Assembly: GCA_937901265.1 (NCBI GenBank)
Contig: CALCHA010000025.1
Coordinates: forward strand, 1-5,893
Reading direction: 5' to 3'
Origin: an uncultured Phycisphaerales bacterium
GTDB lineage: Bacteria > Planctomycetota > Phycisphaerae > WQYP01
DNA length: 5,893 nt
Positions 1-5,893 of the stretch are shown here, one piece after another. Below the pieces are notes generated by a model. The model was not told the origin of the DNA and made no database searches. It worked only from the letters and a program-made list of their open reading frames with translations. Numbering within the stretch: the stretch's first letter is position 1; every line of letters starts with the position of its first letter. The position numbers were made by a program, and so were the translations under genes.

Positions 1-849
1 GGAGAGTGGCTGGAGGCCGTGGCACAGGCCGACCGTCGCGTGCGGCTGGTGCGCCAGGGCAACCTCGGGGTGGTCGCAGCGTTGAACCGGCTGGTCGCGA
101 TGGCTCGCGGAAAATTCCTGGCACGGATGGATGCCGATGACGTGATGGTTGCGGGGCGGCTAGCGCGGCAAACGGACTTTCTGGAGCAGCATCCGGCGGG
201 TGGCGTGGTCGGCGGGTGGGTGGAAACCATCGGCGAGGAGGGTGAGCTGCTCGGCGAGGTGCGCTATGCGACCGACGCCGGGGCGGTCGAGAGCGGGCTG
301 GTCTTTCGCAACACCCTGGCCCATCCGGCTGTGATGCTGCGACGCGAAGTGCTGAGCCCCCCCACCGGACTCCGCTATGAAGCGAAGCATCGCCACGTCG
401 AGGACTACGGTCTCTGGATGGCGGCCAGCGCACGCTGGGGTATCGCCAACCTCCCCGACGTCGTCCTGCGCTATCGCCTGCATGATGAAAGCGTCGGCGC
501 GCGGCACTCCCGCGAACAGGAGCGTGCCAGCGTCAGCCTGCAAGTGGCATTTGTGCAGGAGCGCCTGGGCATCGAGGCCACCGAATCCGAACGTCGCATT
601 CACTGGGCCCTCGCGTTTGACCGTCTGGAGGGGACGCCGCAGTTCTGTGCGGCGGCGATGGGATGGCTGCGAAAACTCGCGACCGCAAATCGTGAGCGCC
701 TGGGCGAGAAACGCGGCTTTGCCGGCGAAGCGTTCCTGCGGGTGCTCACCGGGCGCTACGTCGCGGTGGTGCGCAAGGCGCGAATGGCCGGGGTCGGCGT
801 AGAAGAACGCGGAGAACCCTTCGGTGCGTACATGCACGCCGGCGTTTAA
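1..849 (+). CDS. Family 2 glycosyltransferase (GT-A fold), N-terminus cut by window edge
   Basis: The frame is open from base 1 to a TAA stop at 847-849 and encodes 282 residues. The GTG at 19 is inside the domain, so the true start lies upstream of the window and probably 50-60 N-terminal residues (the nucleotide-binding first strand) are missing. Visible GT2 signatures, numbered from the first codon in the window, are: NLGVVAALN (21-29); the metal- and sugar-nucleotide-binding DADD within ARMDADD (41-47), followed by an RLARQ segment; AHPAVMLRR (107-115); the catalytic-base motif EDYGLWM (134-140); and the RYRLHDESVG segment (157-166) that usually closes the domain. About 115 residues follow, rich in Arg and Ala and without an obvious membrane helix. 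Family knowledge: such enzymes transfer a sugar from a nucleotide sugar to a glycan or lipid acceptor at the cytoplasmic face, often for surface polysaccharide. Donor and acceptor cannot be told here. It converges with the redox operon and is probably unrelated to it. Confidence 0.93.
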   Translation, partial: GEWLEAVAQADRRVRLVRQGNLGVVAALNRLVAMARGKFLARMDADDVMVAGRLARQTDFLEQHPAGGVVGGWVETIGEEGELLGEVRYATDAGAVESGLVFRNTLAHPAVMLRREVLSPPTGLRYEAKHRHVEDYGLWMAASARWGIANLPDVVLRYRLHDESVGARHSREQERASVSLQVAFVQERLGIEATESERRIHWALAFDRLEGTPQFCAAAMGWLRKLATANRERLGEKRGFAGEAFLRVLTGRYVAVVRKARMAGVGVEERGEPFGAYMHAGV

Positions 850-857
850 AGACCCCA

Positions 858-1946
858 TCAGGGGGCGGCAGGCGTGCGGCGGGAAGGCGACAGCGCCTTG
901 AACAGCGCCCTCAGCAGCACTTTGACGAGGGCGAGGAAGATGATCAGCCAGGCGGCCAAAGCGATATAAAAGAAGACCCGCGGAATGGCCATCAGGAAGG
1001 CGGCGTTGGGCATGACCAGCGAGATGCGGATGGTCGCAACGGTGTACATCCCCAGCGGAAACACCACGCCCCAGTAGAGGGGATCATAGCGCAGCGGGAA
1101 GTTGCTGTAGAGGTGCCGCCAGATTCCAAGAATAAAAAGCATCGGAATCCACCACGTCGCGGTGGCCCAGAACAGCAGCGTGGCGCCCTTCAGAAAGGGG
1201 AGCAGCGCGGTCAGGAGCGGGGATTGCGGAGCCGCGGCGATCAGCATGGTTCCCGCAAGCGCCGAGATCGCCACCGCACCCATGTTGATCCAGTAGGGTG
1301 GGCTCAGATCGCCGGGGCTCAGGGGGAAGAACATGTAGCGGTAAAAGATCAGCGAGATGATCCACACATAGAACATGCCGCTGCCGAGCCACATCGAAAG
1401 ACAGAAAAACATCACCGCCCCATGGGTCCATCCCAGCGGCAGCGCGAGCTGCGCCCCCAGGACGGCCACCGCCTGCGAAGCCACCACCGCCAGCAGCCAC
1501 CCGCCGTTGATCCCCTCGGGAAAGGTCGGCTTGACCTTCTTGACGGTCAGGATGGTGAAGATCGTATAGGTGAGGATGATCCAGAGAACGATGGCGGCCA
1601 CCCAGAAGGCGGCGGCGAAACGCGCCCACTGTTCAATGATCAGAAACTGGCTGCCGAGAATGCCAAGTGCGGCGACAATGGTGAAAAAGCCGGTGCAGCG
1701 GCCATGGTTGAACAGATCGGCGATAATCTGGCGGGGGTAACAGCAGCAGCGCAGGGTGAGACAGGCGACGAGGATGACGAAAAAAGCGCAGTTGCCGACG
1801 ACCAGCGTTTGCGCGAGGCGGGGCCACCCGGACAGGAACGCGCCCAGCGAGACGATGCCCGTGGCCATGACCATCGCAAAGTAGGCGGGATGCATGTGGG
1901 CCAGCCAGGGCACCCGGGGTGCGGGGGCGGAGACGGCGGTGGTCAT
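858..1946 (-). CDS. TDT-family (TehA/SLAC1-like) membrane transporter or anion channel
   Basis: This 362-residue, very hydrophobic protein has about ten membrane helices, roughly at 20-39, 47-66, 86-105, 112-134, 149-170, 174-202, 218-238, 253-275, 290-310 and 323-345. The N-terminal HMHPAYFAMVMATGIVSLG (17-35) and the late DPLYWGVVFPLGMYTVAT (288-305) are hallmarks of the tellurite-resistance/C4-dicarboxylate (TDT, voltage-dependent anion channel) family. The length is normal for the family. The start chosen is the ATG at 1946, which overlaps the preceding stop as ATGA. No clear Shine-Dalgarno site precedes it, so translation is probably coupled. The same frame stays open upstream to 2390, but that part covers the 79-residue gene and much of the Rieske gene and has no transporter character. 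Characterised relatives pass small anions (plant SLAC1 conducts nitrate and chloride; yeast Mae1 carries malate). In this operon a role in nitrate or nitrite movement is an inference. The specific substrate cannot be read from the sequence. Confidence 0.92.
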   Translation of the reverse strand: MTTAVSAPAPRVPWLAHMHPAYFAMVMATGIVSLGAFLSGWPRLAQTLVVGNCAFFVILVACLTLRCCCYPRQIIADLFNHGRCTGFFTIVAALGILGSQFLIIEQWARFAAAFWVAAIVLWIILTYTIFTILTVKKVKPTFPEGINGGWLLAVVASQAVAVLGAQLALPLGWTHGAVMFFCLSMWLGSGMFYVWIISLIFYRYMFFPLSPGDLSPPYWINMGAVAISALAGTMLIAAAPQSPLLTALLPFLKGATLLFWATATWWIPMLFILGIWRHLYSNFPLRYDPLYWGVVFPLGMYTVATIRISLVMPNAAFLMAIPRVFFYIALAAWLIIFLALVKVLLRALFKALSPSRRTPAAP

Positions 1947-2182
1947 ACGCGGCGATCCAGACGGTACAGGTGGCGGAGGAGACCGAGGTTCAGCAGCAGG
2001 CATCCGGCGCTCACGGCCGCGCCGGCCCAGACGACCTGGTAGTCGGCCCCGAGGTAGGCGTTCATCGTCGAGGTCAATAGCCAGAGTTGCAGGATCACGA
2101 GGACCACCACGATACCGAGGATGGCCGAGACGATCATCGCACGCTGTTCGCGGGGGAACGATTTCGGGTGCTGCTCTTTCAT
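1943..2182 (-). CDS. Small two-helix membrane protein (resembles DUF6755 family)
   Basis: This 79-residue protein has a short charged, probably cytoplasmic N-terminus (1-15), a strongly hydrophobic helix at about 16-38, a short loop containing NAYLGADYQ (41-49), a second helix at about 48-69 and a basic tail (HLYRLDRRV). The helices would place both ends in the cytoplasm. The segment LQLWLLTSTMNAYLG (31-45) and the ending LLNLGLLRHLYRL (63-75) recall a small family I know as DUF6755. That name is from memory and needs a profile search. A GGAGG site lies at 2193-2197, 10 nt before the ATG. The start overlaps the Rieske stop by 4 nt and the stop overlaps the transporter start by 4 nt, so it is translated as part of the operon. 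It has no Cys pairs or paired His residues typical of a cofactor site. A structural or anchoring role beside the Rieske protein is possible but is inference. Confidence 0.85.
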   Translation of the reverse strand: MKEQHPKSFPREQRAMIVSAILGIVVVLVILQLWLLTSTMNAYLGADYQVVWAGAAVSAGCLLLNLGLLRHLYRLDRRV

Positions 2183-2724
2183 ACCGTTCGAGCCTCCACG
2201 CCGGTGGCCCAGATTTCCTGGCCGCGCAGCTCCACGTGAATCCGCGGGAGCGGTCTGCGGGGCGGACCAGAGAGGGGCTTCCCGGTGGCGATGTCAAAAT
2301 TCCCTTCGTGGCAGGGGCAGTGCAAGCGATTGTGTTGCGGTTCCGGCACGACCGCACACGAAAGATGCGTGCACTTCTGCGAATACGCAATCAGCGTCTC
2401 GGCCTGAGGACGCAGAAGAATGCAGGGTTCGTCCTGCACCGGATAACGGAAAATGAGGCTCCCCCCCACCGGAATATCGGCGAGATCGGCAATTTTCTGC
2501 GAGGGCACTGCCGATCCCTCACGCGCTTCGATCGCCTTGCCGGCGATCCACAATTGCCCGACGACGAAGGCCCCGCTGGTGAGAACGAGGAACTTGGTAA
2601 ACTCGCGCCGCTCGACATAGTTGTCCTGTCCCACGTCGATGGGGAAGTCCTGACGCCACTGCGGCTGCGTGGAAAGAGGGGCACCGTCGGGAGGCGTGCT
2701 GACCTGTTCGGGATCGACTTTCAA
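2179..2724 (-). CDS. Membrane-anchored Rieske [2Fe-2S] protein with TTG start
   Basis: This is a 181-residue protein. After a 38-residue polar N-terminal extension comes a twin-arginine-like motif ERREFTKF (38-45; R39, R40, F42, K44) and a hydrophobic helix at about 44-62, as in Tat-exported, N-terminally anchored Rieske proteins. The cluster sits in CTHLSC (Cys118, His120, with Cys123 in the disulfide position) and CPCHEG (Cys136, His139, with Cys138 in the disulfide position). This is the disulfide-bearing type of cytochrome bc complexes rather than the NirD type. The usual Ser and Tyr after the second box are Gly141 and Phe143, which should lower the midpoint potential. The start is taken as TTG at 2724 because AAGGAG lies 6 nt before it. 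Upstream in-frame GTG (2754) and TTG (2775) lie inside the ferredoxin gene without a clear ribosome site. It probably passes electrons between the quinone pool and another carrier, but no cytochrome b partner is seen here. Confidence 0.93.
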   Translation of the reverse strand: MKVDPEQVSTPPDGAPLSTQPQWRQDFPIDVGQDNYVERREFTKFLVLTSGAFVVGQLWIAGKAIEAREGSAVPSQKIADLADIPVGGSLIFRYPVQDEPCILLRPQAETLIAYSQKCTHLSCAVVPEPQHNRLHCPCHEGNFDIATGKPLSGPPRRPLPRIHVELRGQEIWATGVEARTV

Positions 2725-2730
2725 GACAGG

Positions 2731-2736
2731 CTCCTT
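2731..2736 (-). promoter_or_regulatory. Ribosome binding site fixing the TTG start of the Rieske gene
   Basis: The sequence AAGGAG on the - strand shares its first two bases with the TAA stop of the ferredoxin-like gene (2735-2737) and lies 6 nt before the TTG at 2722-2724. This strong match and ideal spacing decide the start. They also suggest that ribosomes finishing the upstream gene re-initiate here. Confidence 0.8.
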
Positions 2737-3373
2737 ATACGGGGAAAGCGTCACCGGGCAGCACGGCCAGGGCAATGCGTCGACCGGTGGTGGATGCGTG
2801 CATCGCAGAGAGCACGTCGATGCGGGTGCTGGGGGATTGAATCGGGATCATCATGTTGACCTTGGTGGTGATGGTCTGGTGACCAAACTGAAACGTGTTC
2901 GAGGGGCGCGAGCGCGGGCGGAGGCGTTGGATTTCCTCGCGAGTTCCAAAATGCAGCGCCTGCGAAGGGCAGACCGTGGTGCACATGGGCTTTTTGCCGA
3001 CGCTGGAGCGGTCGTAGCACATGTCGCACTTCATCATGAGCTGTTCTTCAATGTGCACCTCCGGGACGCCGAAGGGGCAGGCGAGAACGCAGTTGCCGCA
3101 GGCGATGCAGCGCGGTTTGCGGGCCGATTGCACGACGCCGTCATCGGTGCGTTTGATGGCGTCCGCGGGGCAAACTTCGGCGCAGGTGGGCGTGTCGCAG
3201 TGCATGCACACGACCGGGACGGTCTGGACGCTGTCGGCGCGGTCGATGAACTCCAGGTGAATCATGGTGTGACCCTTGTGAGTGTCACACTCCTGGCAGG
3301 CCTGAACGCAGGCCTGGCAGCCGATGCAGCGGTTGGGATCGATGAAAAATTCATACGCTTCGGCGACAGCCAT
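2735..3373 (-). CDS. Ferredoxin-like electron-transfer subunit with four [4Fe-4S] clusters (DmsB/HybA type)
   Basis: This 212-residue protein has sixteen cysteines in four motifs: CxxCxxCxxxC at 16-26, CxxCx4CxxxC at 56-68, CxxCxxCxxxC at 89-99 and CxxCx11CxxxC at 116-135. An extra Cys is at 29. This is the classic beta-subunit layout of complex Mo/W enzymes such as DMSO reductase, formate dehydrogenase and polysulfide reductase, which carries electrons to or from the catalytic subunit. After the last Cys there is a 77-residue tail with no further Cys and no convincing membrane helix. There is no signal peptide, so it is expected in the cytoplasm with the Mo subunit encoded just upstream. The ATG at 3373 follows the Mo-subunit stop by 9 nt. 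A GAGGT site (3380-3384) begins inside that stop codon, 6 nt before the ATG. Typical assimilatory nitrate reductases lack this subunit, so the pairing is unusual. Confidence 0.95.
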   Translation of the reverse strand: MAVAEAYEFFIDPNRCIGCQACVQACQECDTHKGHTMIHLEFIDRADSVQTVPVVCMHCDTPTCAEVCPADAIKRTDDGVVQSARKPRCIACGNCVLACPFGVPEVHIEEQLMMKCDMCYDRSSVGKKPMCTTVCPSQALHFGTREEIQRLRPRSRPSNTFQFGHQTITTKVNMMIPIQSPSTRIDVLSAMHASTTGRRIALAVLPGDAFPV

Positions 3374-3382
3374 GGGGCAACC

Positions 3383-5647
3383 TCACTGCTGGGATTCAAG
3401 AGTGGCGGTGTAGGCGGGAGCTTCCGCCTTGCGGATGCGACAGGCGCACACCTTGTACTCCGGGATTTTGGAAATCGGGTCCTGCGCGCTGATCGTCAGC
3501 TGATTGGCACTCTTCACCCCCGCCCAGTGGTAGGGAATGAAAACGGTATCAGGGCGAATCGTCAGGACCACGCGCGCCTGCAGGGTGATGGTCCCGCGGC
3601 GCGATTCGGCGGTCACCCAATCGTTGTCGCGGATGCCATGTTTCTCCGCAAGTATTGGGTGGATTTCAATGCGCGGGTCGGGGAATTGCGCCACCAGCGG
3701 ACCGATCCGCCGGGTCTGCGTTCCCGAAAGAAACTGCGACACCACCCGCCCGGTCGTCAGGATCACCGGAAACTCCGCATCCACATCTTCGGTCGGCGGC
3801 GTGTACGCCGCGACATTGAAACGGGCCTTGCCATCGGGGAAATAAAAGGGTCCGGCACCCTTGGCGATGGGATTCCACGAGCCCGGCTCAAAAAGTCGCG
3901 GCGTCCCGGGGTGATCGATGGGATTGCCCTGCGGATCAGTCGAGGGACAGGGCCAGAAAATCCCGTAGTTGGCCTCAATTTTTTCCCAGGTGATGCCCGA
4001 GTAATCCGCGATGCCGCCCTTGGACGCGATCCGCAGTTCATCGAAAATTTCGCGAGAGCTGTTGAACGTCATGCCGTGCGGCCGCCCCAGCGCCTTGGCG
4101 ATGTCCTGAATGATGCGCCAATCCTGGCGGGCCTCCCCGGGCGGCTCCACCGCCTGGTTGATCTTGATGACGCGTGCCTCGAGCTGCGCGACGACCCCTT
4201 CATCCTCTTCCTGCAGCGAACCCGGCAGCACGATGTCGGCGTGGCGGCCGGTCTCACTCAGGAAAAAATCGATGGCCACGAAGAATTCAAGCTTATTCAG
4301 GCATTTGGTGATGAAGTTATTGTCGGGAAGCGAGACCTTGGGGTTGAAGCAGATAGCCAGGAGCCCCTTGATTTCGCCGCGGTCGATCTTGCGGAACAGC
4401 TCGACGCAGTCGACGCCCGGTCCGGGGAGTTCCTTTTCGTCGATATTCCAGACGCCCGAAACATACGCGCGGTGTTCGGGATTGGAGATATCCCGCAGCC
4501 CCGGAAGCTGGTCGCATTTCTGGCCATGTTCCCGCCCCCCCTGGCCGTTGGCCTGACCGGTTATGGTGCCGTAGCCGCAATGCGCTTTGCCCACACGACC
4601 GGACGCCAGAACGAGGTTGATCGCGCCCAGAACGTTGGCGACCCCGTGGGAGTGATGTTCAATACCGCGGGCGTGCATCAGGAAGGAGGTCTTTGCCTCC
4701 CCCCACCATTCGGCGGCCTTGCGCAGGAGGTGCTCGGCCACGCCGGAAACCTCGGCCGTTCGGGCCGGTGTCCAGTCGTGGACGTATTCCGCAACCTTCT
4801 CAAAGCCCACCGTGTTGGCATTGATGAAATCATGGTCGATCGCATCTTTTTCGATCATCAGGTTCAGGATGCCGGCGAAAAGCGCGACGTCCCGGCCCGG
4901 TTTGACCGGAAGAAACAGATCGCAGGTCCGGGCGATGGGCGTGAGGCGGGGATCCTGAATGATGATCTTCGCCCCCATTTCACGCGCTTGCCAGAGGTAA
5001 TTCGTGGTGATCGGCGCACATTCCGCCACGTTCGATCCGGCGACCCAGATCACCTCCGAGCCGATCATCTCCTCCCAGGGGCTGGTCACGCGGTCGATGC
5101 CGAAGGCCTTCTTGTTGCCGGCACCGGCGGAGACCATGCAGAGGCGGCCGTTGTAGTCGGTGTAGGGCGTTTTCAGGCAGACCCGGGCGAACTTGCCCAT
5201 GAGGTAACATTTTTCAGAGGTCAGCGACGCACCTGACAGGGAGGCCATGGCGTCGTTGCCATAGGTCTTCTGAATGCGCGCGATTTCGGAGGCCACGCGG
5301 GCGATCGCGTCTGGGTAGGCCATGGGAGAAAAGCCGGAGGTCGCGGCAGGATCGCGGGCCAGCGCGGTGACCAGCCGATCGGGGTGGGAGCCCTGGAGAT
5401 ACCGTTTGACGCCCTTGGGGCAGAGCATGCCCTTGTTGAAGGGGAAATCTTCCCAGGGTTCGAAGCCGATGACTTCGTTGTCCTTCACTTTCAGCTGGAT
5501 GCCGCACTGCTGGCCGCAGAAGCAACAGTGCGTCTTGACGAGCTTGTCGGGCTCGCCACCCTGCGTGTGGCGCGGGCCGGTACCGATCGACAGGTGAGGC
5601 CCATAGCGCTGGATGACGTGAAGCAAATCGACGGGGATCGTAGCCAT
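3383..5647 (-). CDS. Molybdopterin oxidoreductase, cytoplasmic Nas-type nitrate reductase-like catalytic subunit
   Basis: This is a 754-residue member of the DMSO-reductase superfamily. The N-terminal [4Fe-4S] motif is Cys41, Cys44, Cys48 and Cys76 ([10 protein letters not shown], then MLCPKG with Lys78 in the usual electron-relay position). The probable Mo ligand is Cys170 in [14 protein letters not shown], a context seen in Nas, Nap and cysteine-type formate dehydrogenases. [20 protein letters not shown] (365-384) and the C-terminal [14 protein letters not shown] followed by [13 protein letters not shown] strongly recall assimilatory nitrate reductases. The C-terminal molybdopterin dinucleotide-binding domain is complete, and no extra C-terminal [2Fe-2S] domain follows. 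No Tat or Sec signal precedes the Fe-S domain, so it should act in the cytoplasm. The ATG at 5647 lies 2 nt after the preceding stop, with AGGAA at 5655-5659 at 7-nt spacing. The superfamily call is near certain. Nitrate reduction is the best guess (about 0.6), with formate dehydrogenase or another oxyanion reductase as alternatives. Confidence 0.96.
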   Translation of the reverse strand: MATIPVDLLHVIQRYGPHLSIGTGPRHTQGGEPDKLVKTHCCFCGQQCGIQLKVKDNEVIGFEPWEDFPFNKGMLCPKGVKRYLQGSHPDRLVTALARDPAATSGFSPMAYPDAIARVASEIARIQKTYGNDAMASLSGASLTSEKCYLMGKFARVCLKTPYTDYNGRLCMVSAGAGNKKAFGIDRVTSPWEEMIGSEVIWVAGSNVAECAPITTNYLWQAREMGAKIIIQDPRLTPIARTCDLFLPVKPGRDVALFAGILNLMIEKDAIDHDFINANTVGFEKVAEYVHDWTPARTAEVSGVAEHLLRKAAEWWGEAKTSFLMHARGIEHHSHGVANVLGAINLVLASGRVGKAHCGYGTITGQANGQGGREHGQKCDQLPGLRDISNPEHRAYVSGVWNIDEKELPGPGVDCVELFRKIDRGEIKGLLAICFNPKVSLPDNNFITKCLNKLEFFVAIDFFLSETGRHADIVLPGSLQEEDEGVVAQLEARVIKINQAVEPPGEARQDWRIIQDIAKALGRPHGMTFNSSREIFDELRIASKGGIADYSGITWEKIEANYGIFWPCPSTDPQGNPIDHPGTPRLFEPGSWNPIAKGAGPFYFPDGKARFNVAAYTPPTEDVDAEFPVILTTGRVVSQFLSGTQTRRIGPLVAQFPDPRIEIHPILAEKHGIRDNDWVTAESRRGTITLQARVVLTIRPDTVFIPYHWAGVKSANQLTISAQDPISKIPEYKVCACRIRKAEAPAYTATLESQQ

Positions 5648-5649
5648 GA

Positions 5650-5893
5650 TCAGGTTCCTGGAGGGTTGAGGTGCGAGGCGATTGGAGCGGCGGTGTCAGC
5701 CCCGGCTGCCGGTGGGCTCCACAGCGCGCCTTGGGCCAATCCGAACATCGCCCGGCGACAGCGCGGGCAAATCCGCTGGTAGTGATCGAGGTCGGGTCGG
5801 TCAACCTTGTAATCGAAGCCCAGCTGGCGCTCGACGGTGATGAGGTCATTGACTTGCAGCTGCGGCGCGAAAGGGGCATCACAGCGTTTGCAC
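5650..5893 (-). CDS. C-terminal 80 residues of an unrecognised protein with two CxxC pairs (start outside window)
   Basis: The frame read leftward from 5892 is open for 80 codons and ends with TGA at 5650-5652, 2 nt before the ATG of the Mo subunit. It shows CKRC at residues 1-4 of the visible part and CPRC at 42-45, separated by a charged stretch containing [13 protein letters not shown]. This looks like a zinc ribbon or other small metal-binding knuckle; the CxxC pairs are not heme sites because no His follows. After [14 protein letters not shown] (45-58) comes a Pro/Ala-rich tail. Codons in this frame mostly end in G or C, like the neighbouring genes, and the tight spacing makes it the upstream member of the operon. 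I do not recognise the family. It could be the tail of a larger redox or membrane subunit that would explain where electrons enter, but nothing visible proves this. The competing frame across this stretch runs into the Mo-subunit gene and lacks a family signature. Confidence 0.8.
   Translation of the reverse strand, partial: CKRCDAPFAPQLQVNDLITVERQLGFDYKVDRPDLDHYQRICPRCRRAMFGLAQGALWSPPAAGADTAAPIASHLNPPGT

Noticed and set aside
160..858. A - strand frame of 232 codons opposite the glycosyltransferase
   Set aside because: The + strand frame carries the full set of GT2 motifs, while the antisense frame shows no recognisable domain and ends inside the convergent junction.
853..865. Small inverted repeat (CCCC-ATCA-GGGG) in the junction between the convergent genes, a possible terminator
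   Set aside because: The stem is only four G-C pairs, it overlaps the transporter stop codon, and on the - strand it is followed by just TCTTT; no T-run follows on the + strand. This is too weak to call a terminator.
1113..2042. A + strand frame of 309 codons opposite the transporter gene
   Set aside because: The translation is highly charged and Gly/His/Arg-rich with no fold signature. The opposite strand encodes ten clean membrane helices with family motifs.
1947..2390. In-frame extension of the TDT transporter gene that would give a 510-residue protein
   Set aside because: The extra 148 residues are low-complexity Arg/Pro/Ala-rich, cover the two-helix gene and much of the Rieske gene in another frame, and have no transporter similarity. 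The ATGA overlap at 1943-1946 gives a normal start.
2179..2724. Rieske gene as the nitrite reductase small subunit NirD/NasE
   Set aside because: NirD proteins are soluble and about 100-120 residues. This one has a Tat-like anchor, is 181 residues and keeps the disulfide cysteines of the bc-complex type.
2669..5236. An open + strand frame of 855 codons opposite the Mo subunit and ferredoxin genes
   Set aside because: It is antisense to two genes with clear cofactor motifs. Its translation is rich in Arg, Gly, Ala, Asp and His with no domain pattern, as expected of the opposite strand of GC-rich coding DNA.
5214..5882. A - strand frame of 222 codons running across the start of the Mo subunit
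   Set aside because: It overlaps the first 430 bases of the Mo subunit in a different frame and its product is Arg/Pro/Ser-rich without motifs. The frame ending at 5650 has paired CxxC motifs and proper operon spacing.

Overview
The window is a GC-rich, almost fully coding piece of a bacterial chromosome. It holds the 3' part of one gene on the + strand and six closely packed genes on the - strand, the first of which is cut by the window edge. High GC, Shine-Dalgarno sites of the AAGGAG/GGAGG type and a Tat-type Rieske anchor point to a GC-rich, probably Gram-negative bacterium. The gene set would fit Verrucomicrobiota, Acidobacteriota or a similar group, but the phylum cannot be fixed from this sequence.

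Layout: positions 1-849 (+) encode a family 2 glycosyltransferase lacking its N-terminus. It converges with the other genes, with only 8 bp between the two stop codons. From right to left on the - strand come: (a) the last 80 codons of an unrecognised protein with two CxxC pairs (5650-5893); (b) a 754-residue cytoplasmic molybdopterin oxidoreductase of the assimilatory nitrate reductase (Nas) type (3383-5647); (c) a ferredoxin-like subunit with four [4Fe-4S] motifs (2735-3373); (d) a membrane-anchored Rieske [2Fe-2S] protein that starts at TTG (2179-2724); (e) a 79-residue protein with two membrane helices (1943-2182); (f) a ten-helix TehA/SLAC1-family (TDT) transporter or channel (858-1946).

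Genes a to f look like one operon. The gaps are 2, 9 and 10 nt, followed by two 4-nt ATGA overlaps, and several ribosome binding sites lie on or beside the preceding stop codon. The promoter must lie beyond position 5893. The simplest reading is an electron-transfer module: a Mo enzyme that probably reduces nitrate (a formate dehydrogenase role is less likely), an iron-sulfur wire, a membrane-bound Rieske protein of predicted lowered potential, a small membrane protein and an anion channel that may move the substrate or product. No cytochrome b, NrfD-like quinone subunit, NasB-like flavoprotein or nitrite reductase is visible, so the electron donor is unknown. This combination is the most interesting thing in the window. 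There is no RNA gene, CRISPR array, insertion sequence or long repeat that I can see, and no non-coding stretch longer than 10 bp.
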